64,000 nt of DNA. It comes from Agelaius tricolor (Eukaryota; Chordata; Aves; Passeriformes; Icteridae). The notes under the pieces are model-generated. The model was not told where the DNA came from and did no database searches. It saw only the letters and a list, made by a program, of their open reading frames with translations. The stretch covers positions 5,387,501 to 5,451,500 of the forward strand of contig JALJCS010000038.1 in assembly GCA_023055355.1 (NCBI GenBank), given 5' to 3'. Shown here one piece after another: positions 1 through 10,062 of this stretch. Made by a program: the position numbers and the translations under genes. The stretch's first letter is position 1; the number at the start of each line of letters is the position of its first letter.

Positions 1-3000
1 CATTTTCAGTTAAATTATCTCCAGTAGTCAAGCAAACACCAGAGAACTCCATAAGAGCAGAAAAGCCAAACTTCCTTCTAACTCCATTTGCAGCTAGTCA
101 TGAAAGCAGAAATAAAAATATCGTGAGAACACCTGGTGTGCCTGTAGGAAAGGCTTTTGGCCCCATAACCCCAGTTCACTCCAGAGCCAGACAACTCCTT
201 CCTTCCATTTTTGATCTCTTCTGCACCTGTCCTGCCTGAGCCCTGAGCCTCAGCAGAGTCCCTGCCAGGAGCCACCACCACCCTCCTCTGTGCCACCTGG
301 GCCACCTGCACAGCACTTTCAGCTCTCTCTTACCCCGAGTCTTTTCTCCCCAGCATTATTAAAACTCAGCGAGTTGAAACAATTAACTGTCAAAAGTTGA
401 TTTTCCAAGCCCTGTAGACAGAAATGTACATAAATTTATTCATCAAATGTTTGATCATTTAGTTTGCATTCAGACAAAAGAAATCAATTTGGCCAGTGAT
501 TTCTTAAGCCTCCAAGTAATTTTCTATTCCAATGATACCTGAAGGAATTACAAAGAACCAAAGTTTCTTTCAATAGAAAATTCTTGGTAAGAGTATATAA
601 GATTTATTAACCAAGAAGTACAACCTATGTGCTTTGCAAAGGATGAAAACAGGTCCAGAGCTGAGGTTTACTTTAACTATTTAGGGGAAAACTTGAAGAA
701 AGAGTTGAGAGTAGTTACTGTATGTGTAGCTTCTGTTAAGAGCTGAAGTTTTACAATGTACAGAAAACCACAAATCAGTCCTGGGTAGTGGTGGGGCAGT
801 TGTGTGGATTCCTGAGCTGCTTAGAATGCCTCCCTGCAGCTGTATTTCATAAGCCATATTCTCTGCTGTTTTGATAATTAATGAAGTGATCAGGACAGGA
901 AGAAATTAGAGTGCTTTAAAATTTTACTATTTCATAAAATCACAGAAGTGGTTATGAAAGAGACACTAAATCTGGCAGGAAACACCTGCAAGATGTGAGC
1001 AGTGCCCAGGCTGGCACCAGAGCCCATGCCAGGCTCTGGCTGAGCTGCTGGGCTGAGCACAGCACAGGGGGAGCCCAGGAGGATTTATGGGATCTCAGAC
1101 CTGGTCAGGCTGAGCCCAGGCAGGAGCAGGGGCACACGCAGGGACAGAGCCCCTGAGCTCCTGGCACAGACCAGGAGTGTTACTGAGCAACCTGAAACCT
1201 GCACTGCCAAACTAGGGACAAACCAAAGGCCTGGTTACAGCCCTGAAGATCTGAGACCCCCTGAGTAAATACATAATTAAGTGGGGTGTTTAGAAGACAT
1301 GTTTAATTAGGCCCCCAGCCCCTCCTCAACCCCCCTTCCCCAATTATGTACCATTTCCCCCAGAGATACACAGCTCTGTTAATTATGTAAATAAGTCATG
1401 CACTATTCCCTGAAAGAATTATTTTTCTGTGAAATACTGTTCATCTATTATCAATAAAAATAAACACAAGACATATGATTTGTCATTAAAAATACTTTTT
1501 AAAAGCTCGATGATTTTTACTGTTTTTACTGACTGAAAATACATGAGAACTGAAGTAAAATAACTCACAACTGGAGTCATGTTTCTTCTGTATCTCAGAT
1601 GGTCAGCCAAGCATTAAACTAGATAACATATACAGAGCTATAGAGAATAAACTTTATATGCAAACTATTGATACCATAACAGAGTAATAGAAACAATGGT
1701 GTTAAAATTAATAGAGAGAGATTATACTCAACAAAATGCACATTCAATTCCTTTGGACTGTAAAGAAGGTCTTTTGATTTGAAGATCACATCTGAGATAT
1801 TTCATATGAGACCCTGCAAATCACAACTGAGTGACCCTGAGGTGTTTCTTTAACCTCTCAAACCGACAGGCAGAGTGCAACCTGCTTCCAGTGGAACAAA
1901 CACCTGCTAAAAGTATCTGACTTCAAAAGGTGGAAATCAAGATGTGCATTATAGACACCTACAATTAACACAGTAAAGATTAGCTTGGATTACCAAAGAG
2001 GGAAGGGAAAATGCTGAAGCATCTCAAGTTTCTGAGTGAATTATAACAGATTTCTCTTAATAAAGAAGTATTTGACTTTTACTTCCCCTATACATGACAT
2101 GAGAGCTCATTTAAATGTTTGCCCAACTGAAATTTTGTGGCACAAGAACAACAAACCCAGAGTTTAGAAAAAAGGCCTCTTGGTGCTGTCAGCTTGAAAG
2201 TGCTGCTGTCACTCATTAATGAGGCCAGGAATCCTGAAAACCTGAGTTAGCACTAATTGCCACATGCTAATAAATATAAAATCACAAAGAGGAGCTTTTG
2301 CATGTGAACTTCATGGTCTGAAGGTTACCATTTCCCAAATATTCCAGATACTCCTAGAAACGTCAGTGGAATTATGGATCTGACTTTCCACTTCAGGAAC
2401 ACCTAACAGAATATGAAATTCTTCCATCACGATGGTAATGAAGCTCAAACTCCATCCTCCCACAGGAGATTCCACAAACAAATCCAGTAGAAAACAGATC
2501 TGTGGAGTATTTATACTTGTTTTGGAACAATATGACAATGATCCATCACATCAGTGTTTATATTTCAGTTTTTAGAGTTGATGAAAAAGAAAAATACCTG
2601 ACAATGTGGAGTTCAGGGAAGACATTTATCCCCCAGACTGAGCAATATCAGCTCCATCTCCTGACCCCCACAGCCTGCCAGGTTTGCAGCCAATCTCCTC
2701 CCTGTGTCACACAAATCAGCACTTGTGCAGAAATACATGGATTAGTGCTTCTTTTTGCCTTGGATACTACCTGCTGATACTTCAGTTTTCCACCCTCAGA
2801 ACAGACCATGGCTGCTCCCTCTCTCAGTAGAGCACTAGGACAAAGACATGACCCATGGAATATTCAGCAAGTGCTGTGATGTGGACAGACAGAACACATC
2901 TGTCTGTCATCTGTCAAAGTTTTGGGTTTTTTTAGATGCCAAATAATCAATCATTTATACAAAGGTAACACTAGAGGGATGTGCCAGGACTCTGTCACAA

Positions 3001-3630
3001 CCAAGGTGCACCTCGCTGACCTGCTGGAGGAGGAAACAGCAAGGGAGAGAAGCAAGGGAGAGAAGCCTCATTCTCAGTCCAGAATGTTGCAATGGAAACA
3101 GCAGAAATGGCTCTGCTGGACCTCAAACTACATTTGCTTGTTTCTAGATTAGCACTGATGGCCACTCCAGAGTCCAAGTGGAGCCTGCACAAGTCAAGCC
3201 CAGGAGCAGTGCCTGGCACAGCCCAGGAGCAGTGTCTGGCACCCTGGCACAGCCCAGGAGCAGTGTCTGGTACCCTGGCACAGCCCAGGAGCAGTGTCTG
3301 GTACCCTGGCACAGCCCAGGAGCAGTGCCTGGCACCCTGGCACAGCCCAGGAGCAGTATCTGGCACAGCCCAGGAGCAGTGTCTGGCACCCTGGCACAGC
3401 CCAGGAGCAGGGCCTGGTACCCTGGCACAGCCCAGGAGCAGTGCCTGGCACAGCCCAGGAGCAGGGCCTGGTACCCTGGCACAGCCCAGGAGCAGTGCCT
3501 GGCACCCTGGCACAGCCCAGGAGCAGGGCCTGGCACCCTGGCACAGCCCAGGAGCAGTGTCTGGTACCCTGGCACAGCCCAGGAGCAGGGCCTGGCACCC
3601 CTGGCACCTGGCAGAGCCCCCCATTCTCAC
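1..3630 (-). other. MAPKAP1 intron after residue 166 (partial), no further exon seen
   Basis: This is intron sequence of MAPKAP1 running off the left edge of the window. I looked on the minus strand for the next expected coding exon, which continues the CRIM domain after the FDGK end of the previous exon, and did not find it, so it should lie to the left of base 1. The stretch is AT-rich and unremarkable up to about 3.19 kb. The only clear structure is the 31-base minisatellite annotated separately next to the exon. The open frames across that minisatellite, on both strands, are repeat artefacts. Confidence 0.8.
3199..3605. repeat. 31-base minisatellite, 14 copies, beside a MAPKAP1 splice donor
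   Basis: The core CCCAGGAGCAG recurs at 3199, 3222, 3253, 3284, 3315, 3346, 3369, 3400, 3431, 3454, 3485, 3516, 3547 and 3578. Ten of the steps are 31 bases and three are 23 bases; the short units lack an 8-base piece that includes ACCCTGG. Units also vary at TGTCTGG, TGCCTGG and GGCCTGG. The array ends about 25 bases from the donor of the MAPKAP1 exon at 3631, so it is transcribed as the start of that intron. Because neither 31 nor 23 is a multiple of three, several frames stay open on both strands and give spurious repetitive proteins. Confidence 0.97.
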
Positions 3631-3779
3631 CTTGCCGTCGAATTTGGAGTACTCATTGAAGGGGTTGTTGAGCTGCAGTGGGCACTGCTCCAGTCTCACA
3701 GAGAGGATGGACTGCTTCCCAGAACATGGGGATTTCACCCTAAAATTCTTCTTTTCAAACAGTGAGCTCAGCTCCTCCG
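3631..3779 (-). CDS. MAPKAP1 (SIN1) coding exon, residues 117-166, start of CRIM domain
   Basis: SIN1 is an essential scaffold of TOR complex 2. Its CRIM domain presents AKT, PKC and SGK substrates to mTOR. This 149-base exon reads, after two bases that complete codon 117, [15 protein letters not shown] and then [19 protein letters not shown], ending NEYSKFDGK. From SGKQSILS onward it matches vertebrate SIN1 almost exactly. The segment FRVKSPC differs from the mammalian form but keeps the same length. The acceptor is ...ACCTGCAG before CGGAGG and the donor is AAG followed by GTGAG, leaving phase 0. Phases agree with the upstream exon at 6901-6990. The CRIM domain begins here at about residue 139 and continues outside the window. 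A minisatellite starts about 25 bases into the following intron. Confidence 0.97.
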
Positions 3780-5264
3780 CTGCAGGTCAGAAAAGAGATT
3801 AGAGGCACAGTATGAGGAGATGTACAGAGGCTGCTGCTCACCATACAGAGATAACATCGTAAGAGGGAGCACAAAATCAAATAAATAAACCTACAAACAC
3901 TTCAGCAGGGCAGGATCTACCACCACTCTTTCATAGCCCAAAGACATGAAACCATTAAGAAGCCTGAGTGGTGCTTCTGTTTAAGCTAAGAAAAAGGTGA
4001 GTTTTTCCTGCACAGAGAACAGACCTGATCAGCGTGAGACCCAGGACAACAATGAGGAGAATGGCACATTCCTGGCCCCTCTGCTTGCCTCCCTCTCCTG
4101 AAGGAGCAGGGGGCACGAAGGGAAGGGGCTGCAGGCACAGGAGCAGCAGAGCTGGCACGGAGCCTGCAGCACGTGGCAGCCCTGCCCTGCAGTGCCACCC
4201 TGCCAGCTGCAGCTGGCACCAGCCCAGCACAGGGCCAGCTCTGCACATGCCCCTTCTCCTGGGGCACTGGACATGGCCTCCCCTCATCAAAATGTCCAGC
4301 CTGAAACCACCATTCCACATCAACAGTCTGAACAATAAAAACAAAAAAGCTTTCTGAAAACAAAGGGGATCCGAGTCCAGGTCTTTGTGTGGTCTGTGAA
4401 GGCTCATAAAAGCCTTTTTATGTGAAGAAAGTGTACAGCTGAACTTTCAACAACAGCTCAACTTCCAGTTTACTTTAAAAAACTCCAGAAAATAGGACTT
4501 GTTATGTCACAAGGCCACTGTGACATCAGGACAGGGTCTGGGTGTGTCAGCACATCAGCTCCAAGGGCTCTCATCTGCAGGGAGCTGTGACTGGAGCTGG
4601 CCAAGGCTTCCCACAGCTGCTCCAGGGACCAGAGCCCCAGGCTCCATCCATCACTGCCCAGAGCCCAGCCCAGCTCTCCTGCCCTCGGGCCCCCACAGCT
4701 CACAGAGCCACCTCTTGCTTCCCCAGGGAAATGGAACTGCTCCCAAGAGGGAATGACCTGGCACTTGATCTGCAGGGACTTGGTTCATTTCTTGGAGTGC
4801 AAAATTAAAACCTGTCAAATGATAACTAGTCAAAAGCTCCATTTATTTTTATCAGCAGATTGCCTTAAAATTCAGGCAGTTGGCAGAGGTGCTAAATACT
4901 GGCACTGAGAGATCCCCAGCGGGCTTGTGAGAGGCTGCAATTTGCCAAAAAAGCTTGATTTAATCCCTTTCAATGTGGCCACTTTAACTCCATTAGGTTG
5001 TTTGGGTTTTTTAACAAGCATTTGTACTTGATTTAAAAAAAAAAATCTAAAGCATTATATTGGAGTATTACCTTTAACTGATAATTCTTGGGCACTTGGA
5101 AAGGACACTGGGATCCAATACAATGGTTTTACTTGTACAAGTGAAAAAGCAGGTTTTTAGCTACAGCTAGTCTGTATATCTTGCATGTCAGTATGGGCTG
5201 AATGCTAGACTTTGGAAGGATTTCCTTGACACATTGCTAATTTGCATTTTCTATGCTCTGAAAT

Positions 5265-5424
5265 GAAGGAATGTAAGATGCAAAGGTACAGAGGATATCC
5301 TGATGAAGGAATGTGAGATGCAAAGGTATAGAGGACATCCTGATGAAGGAATGTAAGATGCAAAGGTATAGAGGATATCCTGATGAAGGAATGTGAGATG
5401 CAAAGGTACAGAGGACATCCTGAA
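5265..5424. repeat. 40-base tandem repeat, 4 copies with alternating variants
   Basis: The core GAAGGAATGT recurs at 5265, 5305, 5345 and 5385, exactly 40 bases apart. Copies 1 and 3 have GTAAGATG and GATATCC; copies 2 and 4 have GTGAGATG and GACATCC. The alternation suggests that a two-unit, 80-base block was duplicated. It lies in a MAPKAP1 intron. Confidence 0.95.
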
Positions 5425-6564
5425 GGGTCCTCCTTCTCCTTGCTGCCGTGTTGTCCATGCCAGTAAGGGAGAAGCTCTCAGATCTCAGTGGCCAAGCAGA
5501 GAAGGAAAACCAGCTCTGCCAGCAGCCCAAGCTTGGAGCTTCTGTGGAACATTTTATTTTTTATTTAAATCTGCTCTGCAGTGGGCAGGGACTGATCCAT
5601 TTGCCTGCACGTTCCTCAGAGGGGACAAGTGTGGCTGCTGGGGATGTGAGCCCAGAGTCCCCAGGAGCAGCAGGGGCTGCACAGGAACCCTCAGAGTGCA
5701 GGAGACACGGGAGGATCTGCAGCATCATCAGCCAAATGCTATAAAATACTGAGCAAAGAGGTGGAGGTTACGGTAGATTAACCTTTAAAACCTACAACTC
5801 TGCTTACAGAAGGAGAAAGGCAAAAACATTTCAGAATGCATTAACAGGGGTATCCAACACTGCTGAACACTGAATTAAGGATTAGTGTGGCTGTGCTGCT
5901 CGTGTGAGCAGCTTTGTTCACTGCTCTGAAAAGACATTAGAGTGCTGGAGAACGTTCTGCAAATGACAGCCACGGAGAGAGGAGGAATTAGGCAAAAAAA
6001 GGGAGATTACAGAGGGACCTCATTAAGATATACACAAATTTTGAAAGAAGCAGGCATGACAGACCATACAAAGGTTTGAATGTCTGTCAAATACAACAGA
6101 AATAGAAACTAGCTTGAGCTCTAAAATAGGAAAATGGAGACAGATTTGTAATTTCATATATTACAATTTAAACGATGTAGAACATCCAGTCACAAATACT
6201 TAATTATATAATTAACACAAATAGAATTTAGTATTTTTTGAGAAATCAGTGATAATAGTTTTACCAAGGAAGGCGAGATAAGCCAAGCCAGTATTTATTA
6301 TGCTTGCACTTAAGTAGATCTTACATATATCCTTTATTTCTTAGGATTTGCACCTTATCTAAAGAAGTAGCTACAAAAATACTCTGCACAAGTAAACTAC
6401 AAAATCCTCCATGGCACCCAGTGGCCAAACACTGCTGGAAGTGGCTGGGAGGTGCCCTGGAGACCCTGGTGCTGCAGAGACCTGGGCAGAGCCACTGCTG
6501 TCCCCAGTGTGCCACAGTGCCCTGCCCAGGCCCCTCTGAGCCCTGAGGGGACAGACACAGCCAC

Positions 6565-6660
6565 CCGATCTGGGGATGTTTGGGGAATTTGGGGATTTTT
6601 CGGGAATTTGGGGGATTTTTTGGGAATTTTGGTATTTTTCAGGAATGGATTTGGGCCAGG
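6565..6660. repeat. Degenerate GGGAATTTT-type simple repeat
   Basis: Runs of three to five G alternate with ATTT and TTTTT pieces (for example TTTGGGGAATTTGGGGATTT), about 10 bases per unit with drift. It lies within a MAPKAP1 intron. The plus strand has several closely spaced G-runs and could fold as a G-quadruplex, but this is an inference. Confidence 0.8.
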
Positions 6661-6900
6661 GATGCCTTGGGGGTGCAGAGCCCACCCCATAACCCATAAC
6701 CCAAAGTGGCTGCCCAACACTGCTCTGCTCTGCTCCGTTAACCCCTGAGTGCCCTGGCCAGGGCTGGCACCTGGGACAGCACAAGGAATTGGCATTTCCT
6801 CTGTGCTGAAAACTCTGGGGGGAAATTGCAAACTGCAGATGTTGTAACCATCACAGGCAGGAATAAAAACAGTAGGAAAAGAAGAGATATTTTATTTTAC

Positions 6901-6990
6901 CTGAGCAAGAAGTATTTCTGTCTTTCCACTGAACGTTTTTGCATTTTATTTGATTTTGTCTCTCTTTCCGCAGACGTTCTAGTCTCTGAG
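6901..6990 (-). CDS. MAPKAP1 (SIN1) coding exon, residues 87-116
   Basis: This 90-base exon is too short to stand out as an open frame. On the minus strand it follows the acceptor ...TTTTCAAG and begins CTCAGAGACT. With the G carried over from the previous exon it encodes [20 protein letters not shown] and then [10 protein letters not shown]. This is the very basic, probably helical N-terminal segment of SIN1 between threonine 86 and the CRIM domain, and it is nearly identical to mammalian SIN1 over its first 18 residues. The donor is TCAG followed by GTAAAAT. Entry and exit are both in phase 1, so skipping the exon would keep the reading frame. It joins cleanly to the exons at 9740-9998 and 3631-3779. 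Confidence 0.96.
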
Positions 6991-9739
6991 CTTGAAAAGA
7001 AATATTACAACTATAAGTTTGTCAATGAAAGTTTACTATAAACAAAGACATAATTAACTACCTTTATATGAATAAAGATGTTTTATACTGCATATGTAGG
7101 GGGAAAAGTCATAAAATTTTAAAGGTGGCACCCCTGAAAAGCAAATACCAACAAAAACATGAAAATGTTCTTGATTTATAATTGAAATTAGAGGATATAA
7201 AACATTAATAGAGATCATAAAGATAGTATTAACATGGAAGAGAATAATAAAATGTGAAAACTTCTGTGATTAATATGACATTTCATTATATAAATCATTA
7301 ATAACGGTCTTAAAGGAATTTTAATGCACAAATGAACTGAAGTGAATATTACATTACAGGAATAAAATTACTGTTATGAATTACTCTACCCGTTTCAAAA
7401 ATTAAAGATAAATGAACTCAGACTAGACTATTAAAGTTTTAAATATAAAATCCTTTATCTAAAAATCATGAAAATTATAAAATGTCAAAGCGATATAAAT
7501 TAGCACAGCTTTTTCTTCAGTAGGCTGAAACAGTTTATAGGTAGTAAAATAAATGATTTGTATCTTCACAACATTAGTCAAATCCTAAAATGAATATAAT
7601 ATTTCTTTACATATATTTTGACTCCATCTTCAAAATATGGTTGGGAAAAAAAGCCCCAAATAGTTCTGATACCAAAGAACTTTCAGCCCAGGGTACCAGA
7701 CAACTTAAATCACCTTTTCTGTTAACTGTAGGACTTCCTTGGGGAAAAAACGTGATGGGAGGCACCCAAGACAATGACCCCAAGAAACCACGGATGTTGT
7801 CCACTCAAAGTAAGCAGATTAGACTGGGAAGTAGAACTAACAGTGCTGATGCCCAAAGGAAACAATTTGCTGGACATATTAGCAATTTTGATGTATTGAG
7901 ATAATTCATTAACTAAAATGGGTTTGTAGAAGAGATTCTAAAATGCTAAATTACTCTGACAGTTTTTGGATACAAGTGGAGTTCCCTGAGCCTTTCCAGC
8001 AATTAAAAAACATTAATAAATATTTTCTGTCCCTTCTGTTATTATTCTTTTACATTTAGATCTTTGAACTGAATTGTGGACAAGGAAGTGATTTTTTTTT
8101 TTCCCCATAAAAACTGTCAATGAGAGAACTGATAAAAAATATTCCTTTGAAGTTTAACAGCTGAAGCAAGCAGTTTAAGGTACAAGCACAAATGGGGACT
8201 TTGATAAGTATCTCGCATTAACACACAATGCTAGAACCTGAATACCTCTAGGTAGTTTCCTCTTAATGAAATAAGAAAAATATCCCTTCTCATAAGTTTA
8301 AATATTGGGAAAACACTGTTGTAGCATAGATATTTTATTCTGAAAGAAAAGCTCCACTAGTTACTGGCCACACTGTAACTCAAAGTTACCTTCCAAAGCC
8401 CTTTCTTTCAAATGAGCTATCAGAAAATATAAATAAATAATATTTTAGTATAATAAAATATAATCTGTTAGATGAACAGGTAAACAAAGGAATTTGGAGT
8501 ACTCAAACAAAGGATTAAGGAAAAACCATAGACTAGAATCAAGATAATGCACGTTTTTATCTGTTTGATATTTCCATCCCCTGTCCAAACAAACATCCAA
8601 GAGCACAGTCAGCCCCTCCCCTGAGCCCATGCTGTTCCTCCACCTCGAGCTGATCAGAAATGACCATTTCACTGTGGGACTGTGCCACAGCAGAGCCAAA
8701 CCAGGGGAATGGCCAGCACCTGCTAGAAATGTGAATTATGGAGGGGTCGCTGTCACAGGCAGCCAGCGACTGTTTTGGGTGTGAAAAACCAAAAGTTTGG
8801 TGGCTGCCCAAAGGCAGCTGTGGTTTCATTAATGGTCAGCCCTGGGCTGAGCCTCAGTGTCCTGGCTTTTCTGGAACCTCTCACAAATTCCTTCTGGTAA
8901 AAGGCATTTCAGTATCTCCATGCACACACATTTTCCTGGTGAAGCAGAGCACAGAGGTGCGTTCTGGGCTCTAGGTGGTGTTATAATACCTGCAGAAATC
9001 ATTTAAAAAAATATACAGACACAGAAAAAAGAGGTCAGTACTGACCACTGCACACCAACCTTCTCGCCTGTATTTTACCTTACAGAACTCCTGCTCATAA
9101 TATTCCTCAGGTCTAAGCAGAAGTCTGGGTGTCCCCTGTATGAAACACCACATGGGAGAGCTTTCTGCCAGCCATGACAAAAGGAGTGTATTTTGTAAAG
9201 GTGTTCACCCTTAAACTTCCTAATCTGGTACCTTAAACCCTAGCTCAAGGTTTTTCTCAGAAATAAAACTTTAAGAGACAAAATACAGACAAATCATTCC
9301 CTTTGTTGGCTCACATCAAACTTCAATCCTCTCTTTTATAACAAATACATTTGATGCCTCACTAGGCAATTTTTTTTCTCAGAAAATAACTATCCTGTTC
9401 AAAAGTTAACACCCCTCCAGACAGTAACAATAGAGATATCAAAGACTGTTCATGTACTTTAGATTTAGATTTGATGTCTCCACAATTTGAATTTTTTTAT
9501 ATATATAAAACTGACTACCTCAATGTTCTGCTGTACAGGAATAGGTAAAACAGCAATTAAGGCTCAGTTGACAGCACACTAAAGTAACTGAATCATTACA
9601 TATCCCTCTCTGAAAGGGCCTGAGCCCTCCAAAGGGAGTCTGACAGACACCAGGCCAGTCCTGCTCTGGTCTGTCCAGCCAGCCAGGCTCAGTGCAGGCC
9701 CAGGGAGGCTGGGGCTGAGCTGCTGCAGACCCCACGCAC
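6991..9739 (-). other. MAPKAP1 intron between residues 86 and 87
   Basis: Intron of about 2.75 kb, mostly AT-rich, with no further exon seen. At 8.58-8.95 kb and 9.03-9.18 kb there are moderate open frames on both strands with no recognisable family. No mobile element or tandem array was identified. Confidence 0.75.
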
Positions 9740-9998
9740 CTGTGTTCGACCGGCGCCTGATCCCAAAGTCCCAGCTTGAGGTAATGTCCACGGATTGGGA
9801 GTAGACGTAGCCCTGAGTGTCCCCATTGCTGCCCTGGGGCTCTGCCCCGCTGTCCCCACAGGCTGAGGAGGGGTTGAACTTCTCCAGGTCCACGTCGTGG
9901 TCGATCAGGACCATCTCGCACATCCCCGTGTCATCGCTGGTCACGTGCGACTGCCGGATGTGGGCCAGGATGATGGTGGGGTTGTCCAGGAAAGCCAT
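9740..9998 (-). CDS. MAPKAP1: MAPKAP1 (SIN1) first coding exon, residues 1-86
   Basis: The protein starts at the ATG on bases 9998-9996 and reads [20 protein letters not shown], continues with a [20 protein letters not shown] segment, and ends [11 protein letters not shown]. This is the well conserved N-terminal region of SIN1, which contributes to binding within TOR complex 2. The motif R81-R82-R83-S84-N85-T86 fits the RxRxxT basophilic kinase consensus and corresponds to threonine 86 of human SIN1, a reported AKT/S6K phosphorylation site. The donor is ACAG followed by GTGCGTG (exon end 9740, phase 1). The open frame extends six codons upstream of the chosen ATG, but those bases are 5' leader in known SIN1 transcripts. 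The exon continues upstream as 5' UTR to about 10062. Confidence 0.97.
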
Positions 9999-10062
9999 CC
10001 TGTCACAAGGCACCACCTCACTGTACTATCTCCTCTCCATCTTGCTTCACGGGCACACGTAC
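9999..10062 (-). other. MAPKAP1: MAPKAP1 5' UTR part of exon 2
   Basis: On the minus strand the sequence TTATTTCCAG ends at base 10063 and makes a good acceptor. It is followed by 64 bases of leader before the ATG. The donor partner is most simply the one at 19256/19255 in the CpG island. Boundaries are inferred from splice signals only. Confidence 0.75.

Larger units (their letters stand above)
3780..6900 (-). other. MAPKAP1 intron between residues 116 and 117
   Basis: Intron of about 3.1 kb. It contains a GC-richer stretch at about 4.05-4.3 and 4.5-4.75 kb, a 40-base tandem repeat at 5.27-5.42 kb and a G-run simple repeat at 6.56-6.66 kb, both listed separately. No other exon, RNA gene or recognisable mobile element was seen. 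The long open frames at 4.0-4.8 kb have no family I recognise and no splice or start support. Confidence 0.75.

Noticed and set aside
3092..3802. Long overlapping frames on both strands rich in repeated W, P, G and A residues
   Set aside because: They are translations of the 31-base minisatellite. Only the minus-strand segment 3631-3779 is a real exon.
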